Part shown: in pieces, positions 1 to 5,858 of the stretch
Position numbering within the stretch: position 1 is the stretch's first letter
Layout: each line of letters starts with the position of its first letter
Assembly (NCBI GenBank): GCA_019415505.1
Contig: DXZC01000078.1
Location: 1-9,865, forward strand
Length of the DNA stretch: 9,865 nt
From: Peptococcaceae bacterium
Lineage (GTDB): Bacteria > Bacillota > Dehalobacteriia > UBA7702
Direction of reading: 5' to 3'
Position numbers and translations under genes: made by a program
The notes under the pieces: model-generated
Seen by the model: the letters and a program-made list of their open reading frames with translations, nothing else
Database searches by the model: none
Told to the model about the DNA's origin: nothing

Positions 1-31
1 CTTTTTATCAGTATAATTGGTAGTGTAAAAA

Positions 32-180
32 ATTGCGGTCCGGCAATAGCCCACAGGGCGGCGGTAAAGAGGGCCAAGAGGCCAAGAAATAATGGAACCG
101 TACCGGACAGGCTCCCAACGCTTGGGGAGTGAGTTTTGTGGTACTCAAAAGTGAGCGTCCCTGGGGTGGTGGGTGACACC
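32..180 (+). ncRNA. Candidate structured RNA upstream of the head genes (possibly HEARO/omega-RNA-like)
   Basis: This stretch has no convincing reading frame but holds a dense series of hairpins. They are ATTGC/GCAAT at 32-36/43-47; GCCC/GGGC at 49-52/56-59 with loop ACA; GGCC/GGCC at 72-75/80-83 with loop AAGA; CTCCCAA/TTGGGGAG at 112-118/122-129 with one bulged G; CTCA/TGAG at 144-147/152-155; and GGTG/CACC at 168-171/177-180. Longer pairings are also possible: the first loop (GTCCGG, 38-43) matches CCGGAC at 103-108, GTACC (100-104) matches GGTAC (140-144), and GGAC (105-108) matches GTCC (157-160). The order GGACAGG, hairpin, GTGAG, then AAAAGTGAGCGTCC reminds me of the HEARO (IscB omega-RNA) family, but that is from memory and unverified. 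No IscB gene is in the window. It could instead be a 5' leader element of the head operon. The structure is moderately supported; the family is a guess. Confidence 0.45.
72..87 (+). repeat. Tandem duplication of GGCCAAGA
   Basis: Two perfect adjacent copies of the 8-mer GGCCAAGA lie within the structured region. Because GGCC is self-complementary, the two copies also form the short AAGA-loop hairpin noted there, so the repeat may simply be part of the RNA fold. Confidence 0.6.
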
Positions 181-204
181 TAATAAAAACTAAGTGGAGG
201 AACT

Positions 205-789
205 ATGAAAAAACTACAGGAGATTCTAGGATTGGAGCTTTGGGCCCAGGTTGAGGCTGCTCTTCGGGGGCAGGGTAAGGATGGACGCGACTTGGAGCTG
301 GCCGTGGCTAATGACGGTAGTTTTATTCCCAAGGCTAAATTTGACAGCCTTAATAAGGAATACCAGGCTTTAAGAGCGGAATTAACTGCCGCCCAAAATG
401 ATTTGGCCGGCCTCGACGACTTGCAGACGGAAAGAAATAGCTTAGAACAGGCTCTAGCTGCCGCGGAGGAGGAAATGGGCAAAGTTTCCGCCCAATATGA
501 GCAGGACTTTAATAAACTAAAATTAGAATACAGCCTAGAGCGGGCTTTAACCGCGGCCGGCGCTAGAAATACCAAGGCTGTGCGAGCCCTGCTAAATGAG
601 GCTGAGCTATCCCTCGGTGAGGATGGCTTAGGCGGCTTAGACCAACAATTAGCTGCTGTAAAGGACGAGGCGCCTTATTTGTTTCAGAGCGCCGCCCCCC
701 TTTATACTCCCCAGGGAGGTAGCGAGGTTCCCGATCCTAGCCAGATGAGCGACGCGGAATACTATAGATTTATTAACAAGAAAGGATGA
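205..789 (+). CDS. Phage head scaffolding protein, GP20 family
   Basis: This probable internal scaffold directs assembly of the coat shell and is expected to leave or be degraded before packaging. The 194-residue product has the GP20-family layout: a short N-terminal segment, the motif FIPKAKFD at residues 40-47, a long acidic, Ala/Leu/Glu-rich helical stretch at about 48-115 that reads as a coiled coil, and a C-terminal part ending in a DAEYYRFINKKG-type tail. Such a tail is likely the coat-binding end. The start is well defined, with GGAGG at 196-200 four bases before the ATG. It ends seven bases before the coat gene, the usual scaffold-coat order. The family is recognised from motifs. No protease domain is visible, so any maturation protease would be encoded elsewhere. 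Confidence 0.85.
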   Translation: MKKLQEILGLELWAQVEAALRGQGKDGRDLELAVANDGSFIPKAKFDSLNKEYQALRAELTAAQNDLAGLDDLQTERNSLEQALAAAEEEMGKVSAQYEQDFNKLKLEYSLERALTAAGARNTKAVRALLNEAELSLGEDGLGGLDQQLAAVKDEAPYLFQSAAPLYTPQGGSEVPDPSQMSDAEYYRFINKKG

Positions 790-796
790 TATGTAA

Positions 797-1897
797 ATGC
801 CCAACACTTTTTTAACAGCCCAGGAGATAGCCCGACAAGCCTTGCCTGTGCTCAGGGATAACCTGGTTTTCCCCATGTTGACCTACAATGATTACGCTGA
901 TGATTTTGCCAATGTTGGCGACACCATTCAGATTAGAAAGCCCCCAGTTTATGAGGCAAAAGAGTTTATTGATACGGTGGAAACCCAGGATATTGTGGAG
1001 GACAAGGTTCTGGTTACAATGGATAAAATAGCTGACGTCTCAGTGGAGGTCACTGCCAAGGATATGGCCCTCTCCATGGAGAGCTTTGCTAAGCAGGTGA
1101 TTGAGCCGGCAGCCATTGCCATTGCTGAAAAGATTAATAATGATGGTTTAGCACTTTACCAAGATATTCCCTACTGCACCGGTACACCCGGTACCACCCC
1201 GGGCGAGCTGGCTGACATCGCCGCCGCCCGCAAGGTGTTGAACGTCAACCGCGCGCCGGTTTCCCCCCGCTACGCTGTGTGGGACCCTGAGGCTGACACC
1301 GCCTTTAGCGTGATTCCCGCCATTGTCAATGCGGAAAAGGCCGGGAGCACACTGGCCTTGCGGGAAGGGGCCATTGGCCGGGTCCAGGGCTTGGACAACT
1401 TTATGTGCCAGAGCGTCTGCCAGCATGAGGTTGCCTTGAGTGGCACTGACCTGCAAATTGACGGAGCAGTGGCCGAGGGCAGCGAAGTTTTGGCTCTAAA
1501 GGGTACAGACTTGAGCGGCAGTTTACAAAAGGGTGATATTCTCACTATTGAGGGACAGAATTATGTGGTTACAGCCCCCACTGAGGCGGCGGCCGCCGGC
1601 AAAATCGCCGCGGTGACCGTTAGCCCCAAATTGCCCCAGTTAGCTGCTAACACCGCCGTTGCCCTGGTGGCTTCTCACCGGGCAAACCTGGCCTTCCATA
1701 AAAATGCCTTTGCCTTTGTTACCAGACCTTTGGAAATTGCCAGGGGCGCGGAAAGCTATGTTACCAACTTTGAGGGCATTACCCTGCGGGTAACCTTTAG
1801 CTACGACGCTACTACGAAAAAGCAAATGTTGTCTATTGATACCCTTTACGGCTTTAAGACCTTGTATCCCCAATTAGCTTTGCGGGTGTTAGGTTAA
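797..1897 (+). CDS. Major capsid protein, P22 coat-like (HK97 fold)
   Basis: This is the main shell protein. The N-terminus (ARQALPVLRDNLVFPML, then GDTIQIRKPPVYEAKEF) matches the P22 coat (gene 5 protein) family, which has the HK97 fold. At 366 residues it is shorter than P22 coat itself (about 430). Residues about 216-292 look like a small inserted beta domain: QKGDILTIEGQNYVVTAP resembles the barrel modules seen in this family, which tend to stabilise the subunit or decorate the shell. After it the chain returns to the core with SHRANLAFHKNAFAFVTRPLE. The ribosome site AAAGGA (781-786) lies inside the end of the scaffold gene. The stop is followed at once by the AAGGAGG of the next gene. 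No N-terminal cleavage domain is obvious, consistent with a separate scaffold. Confidence 0.88.
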   Translation: MPNTFLTAQEIARQALPVLRDNLVFPMLTYNDYADDFANVGDTIQIRKPPVYEAKEFIDTVETQDIVEDKVLVTMDKIADVSVEVTAKDMALSMESFAKQVIEPAAIAIAEKINNDGLALYQDIPYCTGTPGTTPGELADIAAARKVLNVNRAPVSPRYAVWDPEADTAFSVIPAIVNAEKAGSTLALREGAIGRVQGLDNFMCQSVCQHEVALSGTDLQIDGAVAEGSEVLALKGTDLSGSLQKGDILTIEGQNYVVTAPTEAAAAGKIAAVTVSPKLPQLAANTAVALVASHRANLAFHKNAFAFVTRPLEIARGAESYVTNFEGITLRVTFSYDATTKKQMLSIDTLYGFKTLYPQLALRVLG

Positions 1898-1908
1898 AAG
1901 GAGGGAGC

Positions 1909-2250
1909 ATGGGGATTTTAGACTTGGTTTTACAGCGTTTATCTGTGGCTGAGGTGACGGAAGAAACGGACAAAACCATAGCTGCTGTAGGACAATATAT
2001 TAAGGAATATTGCTGCCTGACGGAAGTACCTGAAAACCTCTATCCCCTGTGGGCTGATATGGTCTATGAGCTCCTGAATAAAGATGAGATCGGTGAAGGA
2101 CTTTCCTTTGCCGGTCTTACTTCCGTATCCATGGGGGACGCGGCCTATAGCTTTAACGGTAGGGACGATAGCGCCAAAGAAGCCCTGGACAAGCTGTTGG
2201 CTGACTACCGTCACAGGCTTAACAAGGTGAGAAGGGGGCTGTTCCGGTGA
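1909..2250 (+). CDS. Head-tail connector (adaptor) protein, gp6-like
   Basis: This small helical protein of 113 residues is probably the ring that docks under the portal and extends the DNA channel. Its position directly after the coat gene, its size and its mostly helical make-up (an N-terminal helix ILDLVLQRLSVAE, a YIKEYCCL segment, a C-terminal helix rich in Leu, Lys and Arg) fit the HK97 gp6/SPP1 gp15 connector class. The central GLTSVSMGDAAYSF segment is typical of clostridial members, which have a short beta turn between helices. The start is supported by AAGGAGG at 1898-1904. Its stop overlaps the next start by four bases (GTGA), implying coupled translation. Family assignment rests on context and general pattern. 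Confidence 0.7.
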   Translation: MGILDLVLQRLSVAEVTEETDKTIAAVGQYIKEYCCLTEVPENLYPLWADMVYELLNKDEIGEGLSFAGLTSVSMGDAAYSFNGRDDSAKEALDKLLADYRHRLNKVRRGLFR

Positions 2251-2630
2251 GTATAATTACGGAGTGGAACTCGCAAATTCTCTATCAGGATAAATTTACC
2301 CTTTATGGCTACAAGTGGGTGGAAAAGGACGGGAGCATGTATCAACAGCAAAATGCGGCCCCGGATATTATGAAGGCCCCGTGTTATTTATCCGTTTCCA
2401 AAAACGCTTTAGGCAACCGCCGGCGTTTGGACCAGCCCGGCGATGAGGAAGGCGACCATAACACCGTGGAACGGGTGCTAATGCTGTTTTGTCATCCTAA
2501 ATATAAAATTAGCGCCGGGGATATTTTGGTGGTGGAGCACTGCGGTGACACCTTTCGGGGGATAGCTGGGCAGCCCCATAAATATTTGTGGCACCAGGAA
2601 TTGCTTCTTTATACGGTTGATGACGCTTAA
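2247..2630 (+). CDS. Head closure / head-tail joining protein, XkdH-like
   Basis: This 127-residue protein probably plugs the neck and forms the interface to the tail terminator (SPP1 gp16 / HK97 gp10-like role). The C-terminal half reads as a small beta barrel: HPKYKISAGDILVVEHCGDT, then a basic aromatic end HKYLWHQELLLY. This matches head-tail joining proteins, in which a 'ISxGDxLxV' strand and a final 'HQExxL' strand are common. It starts with GTG inside the stop of the preceding gene, and the AAGGGGG at 2231-2237 probably serves as the ribosome site. The internal HNTVERVLMLF segment is also typical. Confidence in the neck role is good; the exact family name is less certain. Confidence 0.68.
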   Translation: MSIITEWNSQILYQDKFTLYGYKWVEKDGSMYQQQNAAPDIMKAPCYLSVSKNALGNRRRLDQPGDEEGDHNTVERVLMLFCHPKYKISAGDILVVEHCGDTFRGIAGQPHKYLWHQELLLYTVDDA

Positions 2631-2640
2631 GGAGGGTTTT

Positions 2641-3063
2641 ATGTTACAAGAGTTACTGGCGGCTTTGCGGGATACCCTGAAAAAGGCCTTTCCCGGAGCT
2701 GGTATTTATGAGGAATATGTGAAACAGGGCTTTAAAAGACCCTGCTTTTTTTTGCGCGTCGACAAGGTACAGGCCAGGCAAGAGGTGGGTGAGCGCTATT
2801 TTTTTCGGGTAGCTTGGGACATCAGCTACTACCCCAAGCAGCCTCAAGGCGGGGATTTACATACCATATACAGGGAGCTTAACGAAATAGCTCTTCAACT
2901 ATATGGCGAGCTTGTTTTACCCGGTTATTTATTGAGCGATATGCGCCACGAGATAGAGGATAATACCTTGCATTTTTCCTTAGAACACGCCTTCTATGGC
3001 GTAGTAGCGGAAAAAGACGACCACAGCCACAAGATGATAGAAATGAAAATAGAAATGGAGTGA
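2641..3063 (+). CDS. Tail terminator protein (DUF6838-like)
   Basis: This 140-residue protein probably caps the growing tail tube and joins the finished tail to the head. The opening LQELLAALRDTLKKAFPG, followed by IYEEYVKQGFKRPCFFLRV, is the usual start of Bacillota tail terminators: an N-terminal helix, then a beta sheet beginning with a 'QGFxxPCFFI' strand. I place the start at 2641 because TAAGGAGG (2628-2635) is five bases upstream. An in-frame ATG at 2617 lies inside the previous gene with no ribosome site. The C-terminus has a run of Met, Glu and Lys residues (KMIEMKIEME). It lies between the neck genes and the sheath gene, the expected place. Confidence 0.75.
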   Translation: MLQELLAALRDTLKKAFPGAGIYEEYVKQGFKRPCFFLRVDKVQARQEVGERYFFRVAWDISYYPKQPQGGDLHTIYRELNEIALQLYGELVLPGYLLSDMRHEIEDNTLHFSLEHAFYGVVAEKDDHSHKMIEMKIEME

Positions 3064-3068
3064 TTTAA

Positions 3069-4397
3069 ATGTCGGGAGGCACATGGACTTTACAGGATAA
3101 GATTCGTCCCGGAGCATATGTTAACTTTACCACTGACTCCTCCTGGAACAGGGCTTCAGCCGGGGCCGGCGTTGTTACTCTGGCCCTGGAGCTGAATTGG
3201 GGGCCGGAGCAGGAGATTGTAGAAATTTACGCGGCGGATATACTCAACGGTAGGGCTGAAGCTTTAACCGGCTATCCTGCCGGTCACAGCGATATTTTAG
3301 CTGTGGAAGAAGCGCTAGCAAACTGCAATAAGCTGTTGCTTTACCGGGTAAACAGCGGCGGTGATAAAGCCAGCGCCCAATTAGACGCACTGGTGGCAAC
3401 TGCTAAATATCCCGGTACCAGGGGTAACGATATAAGCGTATCTGTAGCCGCTGTTGACGAATCTTTCGTGGTTACCACTTATGTGGGGGGCCGGGAAATG
3501 GAACGACAGATTGTTACGGGTGCCGCGCCCCAGAGTAATGCCTGGGTTGACTTTACCCTGACTGACCCGGAGGCAAGGCTTACCCCGGTGGCAGCTACCT
3601 CCTTAACCGAGGGACACAATGGCGCCGCTACTGCCAGCGATTATCTTGCCTACTTTAGCGCTTTGAAAAACAGGGACTGGCAAGTAATGGCTTTGCCCTC
3701 TGACAATGAGCTTTTGCCCCCTTTGCTCACTGATTATATTAAGGATTTACGGGAAAACCTGGGGAAAAAGGTGCAGGGGGTGGTGTATGACTATCCCGCT
3801 GATTATGAAGGAATCATCACCGTGGACCAAGGCTATGTAAAAAACGGCGTGCGGGTTGAACCCCCTATTTTTGTGGCTTGGGTTGCCGGGGCCACGGCTG
3901 GCGCGGAAATTTTTGTCAGCAATACTTATAAGGTTATTAACAATGCTTCTGAGATTATTAATGAATTGAGCCCTGAAGCTATTGACGCCAAATTAAATAA
4001 GGGTTACTTTGTGGTGGCACGCCGCACGGACGGCACTATTATTGTGGAGCAGGATATTAACTCCTTAACTAGCGGAGCAGCTGATAAAGGCCAGGTATTC
4101 AAGAAAAATAGGGTAATACGAACCTTAGATAAAATAGCCAACGGCATTACCAATATGTTTGAAATGAATTATATTGGCAGCATCAATAATAACGCTGAGG
4201 GGCGTGACCTTTTTAAACAGGATATTATAGCTTTCATCAATGAAATGGCTGCTGTGGGCGCTGTGGAAGATTTTGCCGGCGCTGATGACATCAAGGTGGA
4301 GGAGGGCAAAAACCCTGATAGCATAGTGGTTAACTTGGCCATTTGCCCAGTTGACGCTATGGAAAAACTCTATATTACTGTGGAGGTGATTTCGTGA
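3069..4397 (+). CDS. xkdK: Contractile tail sheath protein, XkdK family
   Basis: This is the sheath subunit that polymerises around the tube and contracts to drive it into the cell. The 442 residues show the family order. The N-terminal strap (RPGAYVNFTTDS) leads into the GVVTLALELNWGPEQE block typical of XkdK sheaths. An inserted beta domain covers about residues 110-190. The C-terminal core has DINSLTSG, then KNRVIRTLDKIANGI and a last beta strand MEKLYITVEV, which in sheath proteins interlocks neighbouring subunits. The length is close to that of PBSX-type sheaths (about 440-470). No strong AGGAGG precedes the ATG, only TGGAG at 3057-3061, so a product needed in many copies may depend on coupling or other features. 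The next gene starts inside its stop codon. Confidence 0.95.
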   Translation: MSGGTWTLQDKIRPGAYVNFTTDSSWNRASAGAGVVTLALELNWGPEQEIVEIYAADILNGRAEALTGYPAGHSDILAVEEALANCNKLLLYRVNSGGDKASAQLDALVATAKYPGTRGNDISVSVAAVDESFVVTTYVGGREMERQIVTGAAPQSNAWVDFTLTDPEARLTPVAATSLTEGHNGAATASDYLAYFSALKNRDWQVMALPSDNELLPPLLTDYIKDLRENLGKKVQGVVYDYPADYEGIITVDQGYVKNGVRVEPPIFVAWVAGATAGAEIFVSNTYKVINNASEIINELSPEAIDAKLNKGYFVVARRTDGTIIVEQDINSLTSGAADKGQVFKKNRVIRTLDKIANGITNMFEMNYIGSINNNAEGRDLFKQDIIAFINEMAAVGAVEDFAGADDIKVEEGKNPDSIVVNLAICPVDAMEKLYITVEVIS

Positions 4398-4882
4398 GTA
4401 TCTTTCTGAAAATACAGGACACCGTTGATGGCAAGCTGGGCAGCGTTTATTTTACCATTGACGGCCGCCGTTATGAGGTGCCGGGGATTCAGAAGATTGA
4501 GGCCCATGACAGCGTTAAAGAGCGGTCTATGCGCACTGTGGGTACGGTTAAAACTCAAACCGCGGTGGCTGGCGTGGAGGGCTCCGGCTCCTTGACTATC
4601 CAGTATTACGCTGTCGCCACCTTTGGCAAAATAATAGACAGCTACCGTCGCACTGGTGAGCTTAAACCCTTTGATATGCTGATTGTCAACTATGATAAGG
4701 GCACTGGCTTAGGGCGGCGTTCCGCTTCCTTTACCAACTGTACCCTCTATGGCGACGTGCCTTTGGCTATCTTAGATAGTACCATTGACGAGGCTTTGAC
4801 CATTGATGTGAAGTTTAAATTCGATGAGTTTAATATAATTGAAGATTTCGGCGAGCCGACGGCTATTGGGAGGGAAAATTAA
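4394..4882 (+). CDS. xkdM: Tail tube protein, XkdM family
   Basis: This 162-residue subunit forms the inner tube inside the sheath. The pattern matches XkdM/DUF2001: an N-terminal DTVDGKLGSVYFTIDG strand pair, a lysine-containing 'MRTVGTVKTQTAVAGVEGSGSL' region (compare the 'RRxxGHKxxGxxGTGT' of relatives), then SFTNCTLYGDVPLA and a C-terminal VKFKFDEFNIIEDF strand. This is the usual tube-protein beta sandwich. It starts with GTG overlapping the sheath stop by four bases (GTGA), with GGAGGTGA at 4382-4389 as ribosome site. Sheath and tube are therefore translationally coupled, fitting their roughly equal copy number in the tail. The stop overlaps the chaperone start (TAATG). Confidence 0.92.
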   Translation: MSIFLKIQDTVDGKLGSVYFTIDGRRYEVPGIQKIEAHDSVKERSMRTVGTVKTQTAVAGVEGSGSLTIQYYAVATFGKIIDSYRRTGELKPFDMLIVNYDKGTGLGRRSASFTNCTLYGDVPLAILDSTIDEALTIDVKFKFDEFNIIEDFGEPTAIGREN

Positions 4883-5277
4883 TGTCAGCATTATGGGATT
4901 TTCTCATGGAGCACCCTGTAACCGGTTTGCGGGAGGAGGTTATAGTATCTCCCCGTTTAGCGGAGCATCCCTTTACCATTACCGCGGTTAGCGCCGGAGA
5001 AATGGCTGAGTACACCGGTAGATGTAAAACATCGCCCCAGGCTGGGGCCGGCTTTGACGGGGAAAAGTTTAACCTGTTGCTTATTCTCAACCACTGTGTG
5101 GAACCGGATTTCCGCAACAGCGACGCTTTAGCCCAGGCTGGCTGCGCTACGCCGGAGGAATTAGTCAATAAAACCTTAAAGGCCGGGGAAATAGCTTACT
5201 TAGCCAGGGCTATTTACCGTTTAAGCGGCTACGACCAGACTATGACGGAATTGAGGGATACGGTAAAAAACTCCTAA
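4882..5277 (+). CDS. xkdN: Tail assembly chaperone, short (G-like) form, XkdN family
   Basis: This 131-residue protein is the zero-frame product of a two-part chaperone gene equivalent to lambda gpG. In relatives it coats the tape measure protein and brings tube subunits to it; it is not part of the finished tail. Recognisable parts are VIVSPRLAEHPFTITAVSAGEMAEYTGRC (an Ig-like or beta N-terminal part), FNLLLILNHCVEPDFRN, and the helical end AQAGCATPEELVNKTLKAGEIAYLARAIYRLSGYD. This last block is characteristic of XkdN-type chaperones. The start overlaps the tube stop by one base, and AGGGAAAA at 4871 is a weak ribosome site. The frame ends at TAA 5275-5277, just after the slippery site. Confidence 0.9.
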   Translation: MSALWDFLMEHPVTGLREEVIVSPRLAEHPFTITAVSAGEMAEYTGRCKTSPQAGAGFDGEKFNLLLILNHCVEPDFRNSDALAQAGCATPEELVNKTLKAGEIAYLARAIYRLSGYDQTMTELRDTVKNS

Positions 5278-5420
5278 GGGAGGGCGACAGTGAAGCCTTA
5301 TACGCGATGTTTGTCCTCCACCATTTTCACCGTTTCCCCCATGAGTTCTTGGCCTTACCCCGGCGGGAGCGCGGGGCTGTAATGGCTATGATAGATTATA
5401 AATTAGAGAAAACCCGGTAA
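4882..5420 (+). CDS. Tail assembly chaperone, long (GT-like) form by -1 frameshift
   Basis: Shifting back one base at 5265-5271 joins the chaperone to a second frame that is open to TAA at 5418-5420. It gives about 179 residues, with 49 added after the slip. The added part begins LLREGDSEALYAMF and ends ERGAVMAMIDYKLEKTR. The stretch HEFLALPRRERGAVMAMIDYK is typical of T-domain extensions in Bacillota phages, where a 'LPxRExAxxxAxIDxxxE' motif recurs. In lambda and relatives the long form is a small fraction of the product, and its T domain contacts tube subunits. The second frame has no ribosome site or start of its own near the junction, supporting frameshifting over a separate gene. Confidence 0.85.
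5253..5271 (+). promoter_or_regulatory. Programmed -1 ribosomal frameshift signal (A AAA AAC)
   Basis: The heptamer AAAAAAC at 5265-5271 is in the correct phase (GTA AAA AAC, read as A AAA AAC) for simultaneous -1 slippage, and the zero-frame stop comes two codons later. A Shine-Dalgarno-like GAGGG at 5253-5257 lies seven bases upstream, within the range where such sequences stimulate -1 shifts in bacterial genes such as dnaX. A short CTCC/GGAG hairpin follows directly at 5271-5282, too close to be a conventional stimulator. Confidence 0.85.
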
Positions 5421-5438
5421 AGGAAGGGGTGATAGGCA

Positions 5439-5858
5439 ATGTATAAATTTTTTTTAATGACGCCGGATGGTTCACAAATTGAGAGCTTGCCGGTTAATCC
5501 GGAAACCTTGGAAATTACCTGGGGCGCTGACCACGAAAAGTATTCCCTTTTGGACTTAGGCGAGGTTGTGTCCCCAGGTCCGTCCCAATGCAAAACAGTA
5601 TCCTTTTCTTCCTGGTTGCCCCATTCCGTAAACCCCCGGAGTACGGTGCTCCGCTGGAATAAATATATGGCGGAAAAGAAGGTTTTGCGCCTCTTAATCT
5701 TTGGCTCTTTGCCCCAGAACTGGCCTTGGATAGACTGGAATATTCCCGTAATATTTGAAAAAATTACCCTGCGGGAGAAAGGGGGAGAGCCGGGTGTAAT
5801 ATTCTTTGACCTGGTATTTAAAGAATACCGCACCTTCTCCTTAAAGGTGATGACCTGA
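5439..5858 (+). CDS. XkdP-like tail/baseplate protein lacking a LysM domain
   Basis: This 139-residue protein resembles the N-terminal domain of XkdP, which in PBSX-type tails sits between the tape measure and the hub and links the hub to the tube. The pattern FFLMTPDGSQIESLPVNPETLEI, then SLLDLGEVV, then VSFSSWLPHS, matches the 'LPVNPExxxI ... LGEvxxxG ... ixFsSfFP' signature. Usual relatives are about 200-240 residues and end in a LysM peptidoglycan-binding domain. Here the protein stops after the beta domain (FFDLVFKEYRTFSLKV), so LysM is missing. AAGGAAGGGG at 5420-5429 provides the ribosome site. The stop overlaps the hub start by one base (TGATG). Only 18 bases separate it from the end of the chaperone frame, where a tape measure gene would be expected. 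Confidence 0.82.
   Translation: MYKFFLMTPDGSQIESLPVNPETLEITWGADHEKYSLLDLGEVVSPGPSQCKTVSFSSWLPHSVNPRSTVLRWNKYMAEKKVLRLLIFGSLPQNWPWIDWNIPVIFEKITLREKGGEPGVIFFDLVFKEYRTFSLKVMT

Noticed and set aside
3..23. Possible last codons (FYQYNW then TAG) of an upstream head gene
   Set aside because: Only six residues are visible and another frame also stops nearby (14-16), so the end of the upstream gene cannot be placed with confidence.
1..132. Open frame of 43 codons at the left edge, ending at TGA 130-132
   Set aside because: It is rich in Arg/Lys/Pro, lacks similarity to portal or minor head protein ends that I can recognise, and coincides with the hairpin-dense region. More likely non-coding.
2617..2640. 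Earlier in-frame ATG for the tail terminator gene
   Set aside because: It lies inside the previous gene with no ribosome site, whereas the ATG at 2641 has TAAGGAGG just upstream and gives the family's usual N-terminus.
5271..5282. CTCC/GGAG hairpin right after the slippery heptamer as a frameshift stimulator
   Set aside because: It begins at the last base of the heptamer with no spacer and has only four pairs, so it is unlikely to act like a normal downstream stimulator.
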